Below the pieces are notes generated by a model. That model was given only the letters and a program-made list of their open reading frames with translations, was not told the DNA's origin and made no database searches. This document shows positions 63,150 to 64,000 of a stretch of 64,000 bases of DNA, in pieces. The DNA comes from RUG369 sp050949645 (lineage in GTDB: Bacteria; Planctomycetota; Planctomycetia; Pirellulales; Thermoguttaceae), in NCBI GenBank assembly GCA_050949645.1, contig JBMNGC010000001.1:2046001-2110000 (forward strand), given 5' to 3'. The stretch's first letter is position 1, and every line of letters begins with the position of its first letter. Both the position numbers and the translations under genes were made by a program.

Positions 63150-63572
63150 TTAGCCTTCGCTTTTGCAGCAGCCTTCTTTCGAGTCGCATCCGCACGCGCA
63201 ACGCCAGAGACCATGGAGGTTGCAGTAGGCGTAAGCGCAGACAAAGCTCTCGCCGTCGACGAGCGCAAACTCAGCGCAAGGCTTGTCGTTAGGCTTGAGG
63301 CATTTGCGCTGCGTACCCGTCGTCGTCTTAATCAGGATCCACTCGATATAGTGCTCTTCCGTCATCGGATGCTCGACCTCGCCGACGCGAACGGTCACGC
63401 ATTTGCCGTCAACCGACGCAACGGGAACGTGCTTCTCTTCCGACGCGTCGACTTCGCCAGCCTTGATCGGGACGATCGTGCAACTCGCGTCCGCGGAGCA
63501 TTTTTTCTGCGAACCGCAGCATGAAAGGGCTTCGAAAATCCGGTTGCCTTCTGCGCTTTTATAGAATTTCAT
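63150..63572 (-). CDS. Superoxide reductase (desulfoferrodoxin family)
   Basis: Reduces superoxide to H2O2 in anaerobes. It is 140 aa, with the SOR iron-site motifs: EKHVPV (His), HPMTEEHYIEW (two His) and CNLHGLW (Cys and His). The N-terminus has a shortened Cys cluster (SCCGSQKKC) rather than the full desulforedoxin CxxC...CC, so it is either class II or a diverged class I SOR. The last 15 residues are Cys-rich (CACGCDSKEGCC). It supports an anaerobic lifestyle. Confidence 0.88.
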   Translation of the reverse strand: MKFYKSAEGNRIFEALSCCGSQKKCSADASCTIVPIKAGEVDASEEKHVPVASVDGKCVTVRVGEVEHPMTEEHYIEWILIKTTTGTQRKCLKPNDKPCAEFALVDGESFVCAYAYCNLHGLWRCACGCDSKEGCCKSEG

Positions 63573-63625
63573 AACGTTTTTTTCTCCTTACAGTTATAGT
63601 ATTGGAAGCTACAAGTATCTTGGAG

Positions 63626-64000
63626 CTACGAGAGTGGTCTCGCCGGCAAGCGAAAACGCGGCTTAACCTCGTCTTCAACTTGTAGCGAAACGATCCTCGA
63701 GTGTTTACAGACAAAACAGACGCCGTCGACGTCGAGCTCGCCGCCATAACGCGCTCCACAGTTAAGACACATACGCGTCAGTTCGGCAGAGGGTCGCCCC
63801 GCCCAAAAAAGCTTCGTCGAGATCCCTCGACGACGAAATGTTCCAAGGGTCATCGAAGGATCGTCTGAAAGCGTCGCGAACTTCTCAACCTCGCCGATAA
63901 ACGTCGTTTCGTTGGGATGATCGAACATCTGGGTAACTAAGACTGAGAGATAGGAATTCGTGCTCTCCGTAATGTAATAGACGCCGTTCGCCGCGCGAAC
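63626..64000 (-). CDS. Zinc-ribbon protein, runs off the window
   Basis: A minus-strand frame open from the window edge to a stop at 63626 (125 codons visible; an internal ATG at 63928 is one candidate start, but the frame continues upstream with VYYITESTNSYLSVLVTQMFD, so the true start is probably outside). It has a zinc ribbon CLNCGARY then CFVCKH. Probably host; function unknown. Confidence 0.6.
   Translation of the reverse strand, partial: VRAANGVYYITESTNSYLSVLVTQMFDHPNETTFIGEVEKFATLSDDPSMTLGTFRRRGISTKLFWAGRPSAELTRMCLNCGARYGGELDVDGVCFVCKHSRIVSLQVEDEVKPRFRLPARPLS

Overview
The window looks like a chromosome segment of a gut or anaerobic planctomycete (Pirellulales/Thermoguttaceae-like). 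The signs are a BBP7-like outer-membrane protein, a Minf_1886-family protein, a DUF4912 protein, an oxygen-sensitive enzyme set (polyferredoxin, superoxide reductase), GC-rich codon use dominated by GCG/GTC/GAC, and a long Sel1-repeat protein. The taxonomic call is inference from gene content; no rRNA or tRNA gene was found.

Layout. 1-813: frameshifted C-terminal end of an Eco57I-type N6-adenine methyltransferase. 1.1-30.8 kb: ordinary chromosomal genes, nearly all intact: BBP7-like protein, pgm, Minf_1886, PIN/TRAM, metK, DUF362 plus polyferredoxin, trpS, apgM, a duplicated thioredoxin-rnpA-yidD block whose first copy is decayed, queC, nitroreductase, Sel1 protein, htrA, an McsB-like protein lacking hallmark residues, GNAT, cdsA, DUF4912, ribF. 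30.8-31.4 kb: two ribbon-helix-helix-like paralogues. 31.9-40.2 kb: one plus-strand operon, including a scaffold-like protein, a tail-assembly chaperone with a textbook A AAA AAC -1 frameshift site, an arginine-rich repeat protein in the tape-measure slot and probable baseplate genes.

40.3-50.4 kb: a 10-bp tandem repeat followed by a type 1 BREX operon (brxA, brxB, frameshifted brxC, frameshifted pglX) and a second, truncated pglX. 50.4-54.0 kb: a low-GC, Clostridia-like segment of mobile-element debris (truncated sigma factor, serine-recombinase and tyrosine-recombinase fragments, CPCC protein, DUF6061). It is either an insertion or an assembly join. pglZ and brxL are not in the window.

54.0-61.7 kb: phage head genes on the minus strand (terminase small subunit-like, DUF4055 portal, exported thioredoxin-like protein, ABC-ATPase/GNAT fusion, ParB-like protein, connector, SU10-type capsid), and head-tail/tail-tube genes diverging on the plus strand. 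No large terminase, integrase or lysis gene was seen, so with the 32-40 kb block this resembles a split, cryptic or gene-transfer-agent-like element. 61.8-64 kb: alpha/beta hydrolase, superoxide reductase and a zinc-ribbon protein running off the edge.

The most interesting items are the ParB/ABC-ATPase/Mom-like GNAT cassette inside the head operon, the arginine-rich protein in the tape-measure position, and the decaying BREX locus with its duplicated methyltransferase and helically phased upstream repeat.
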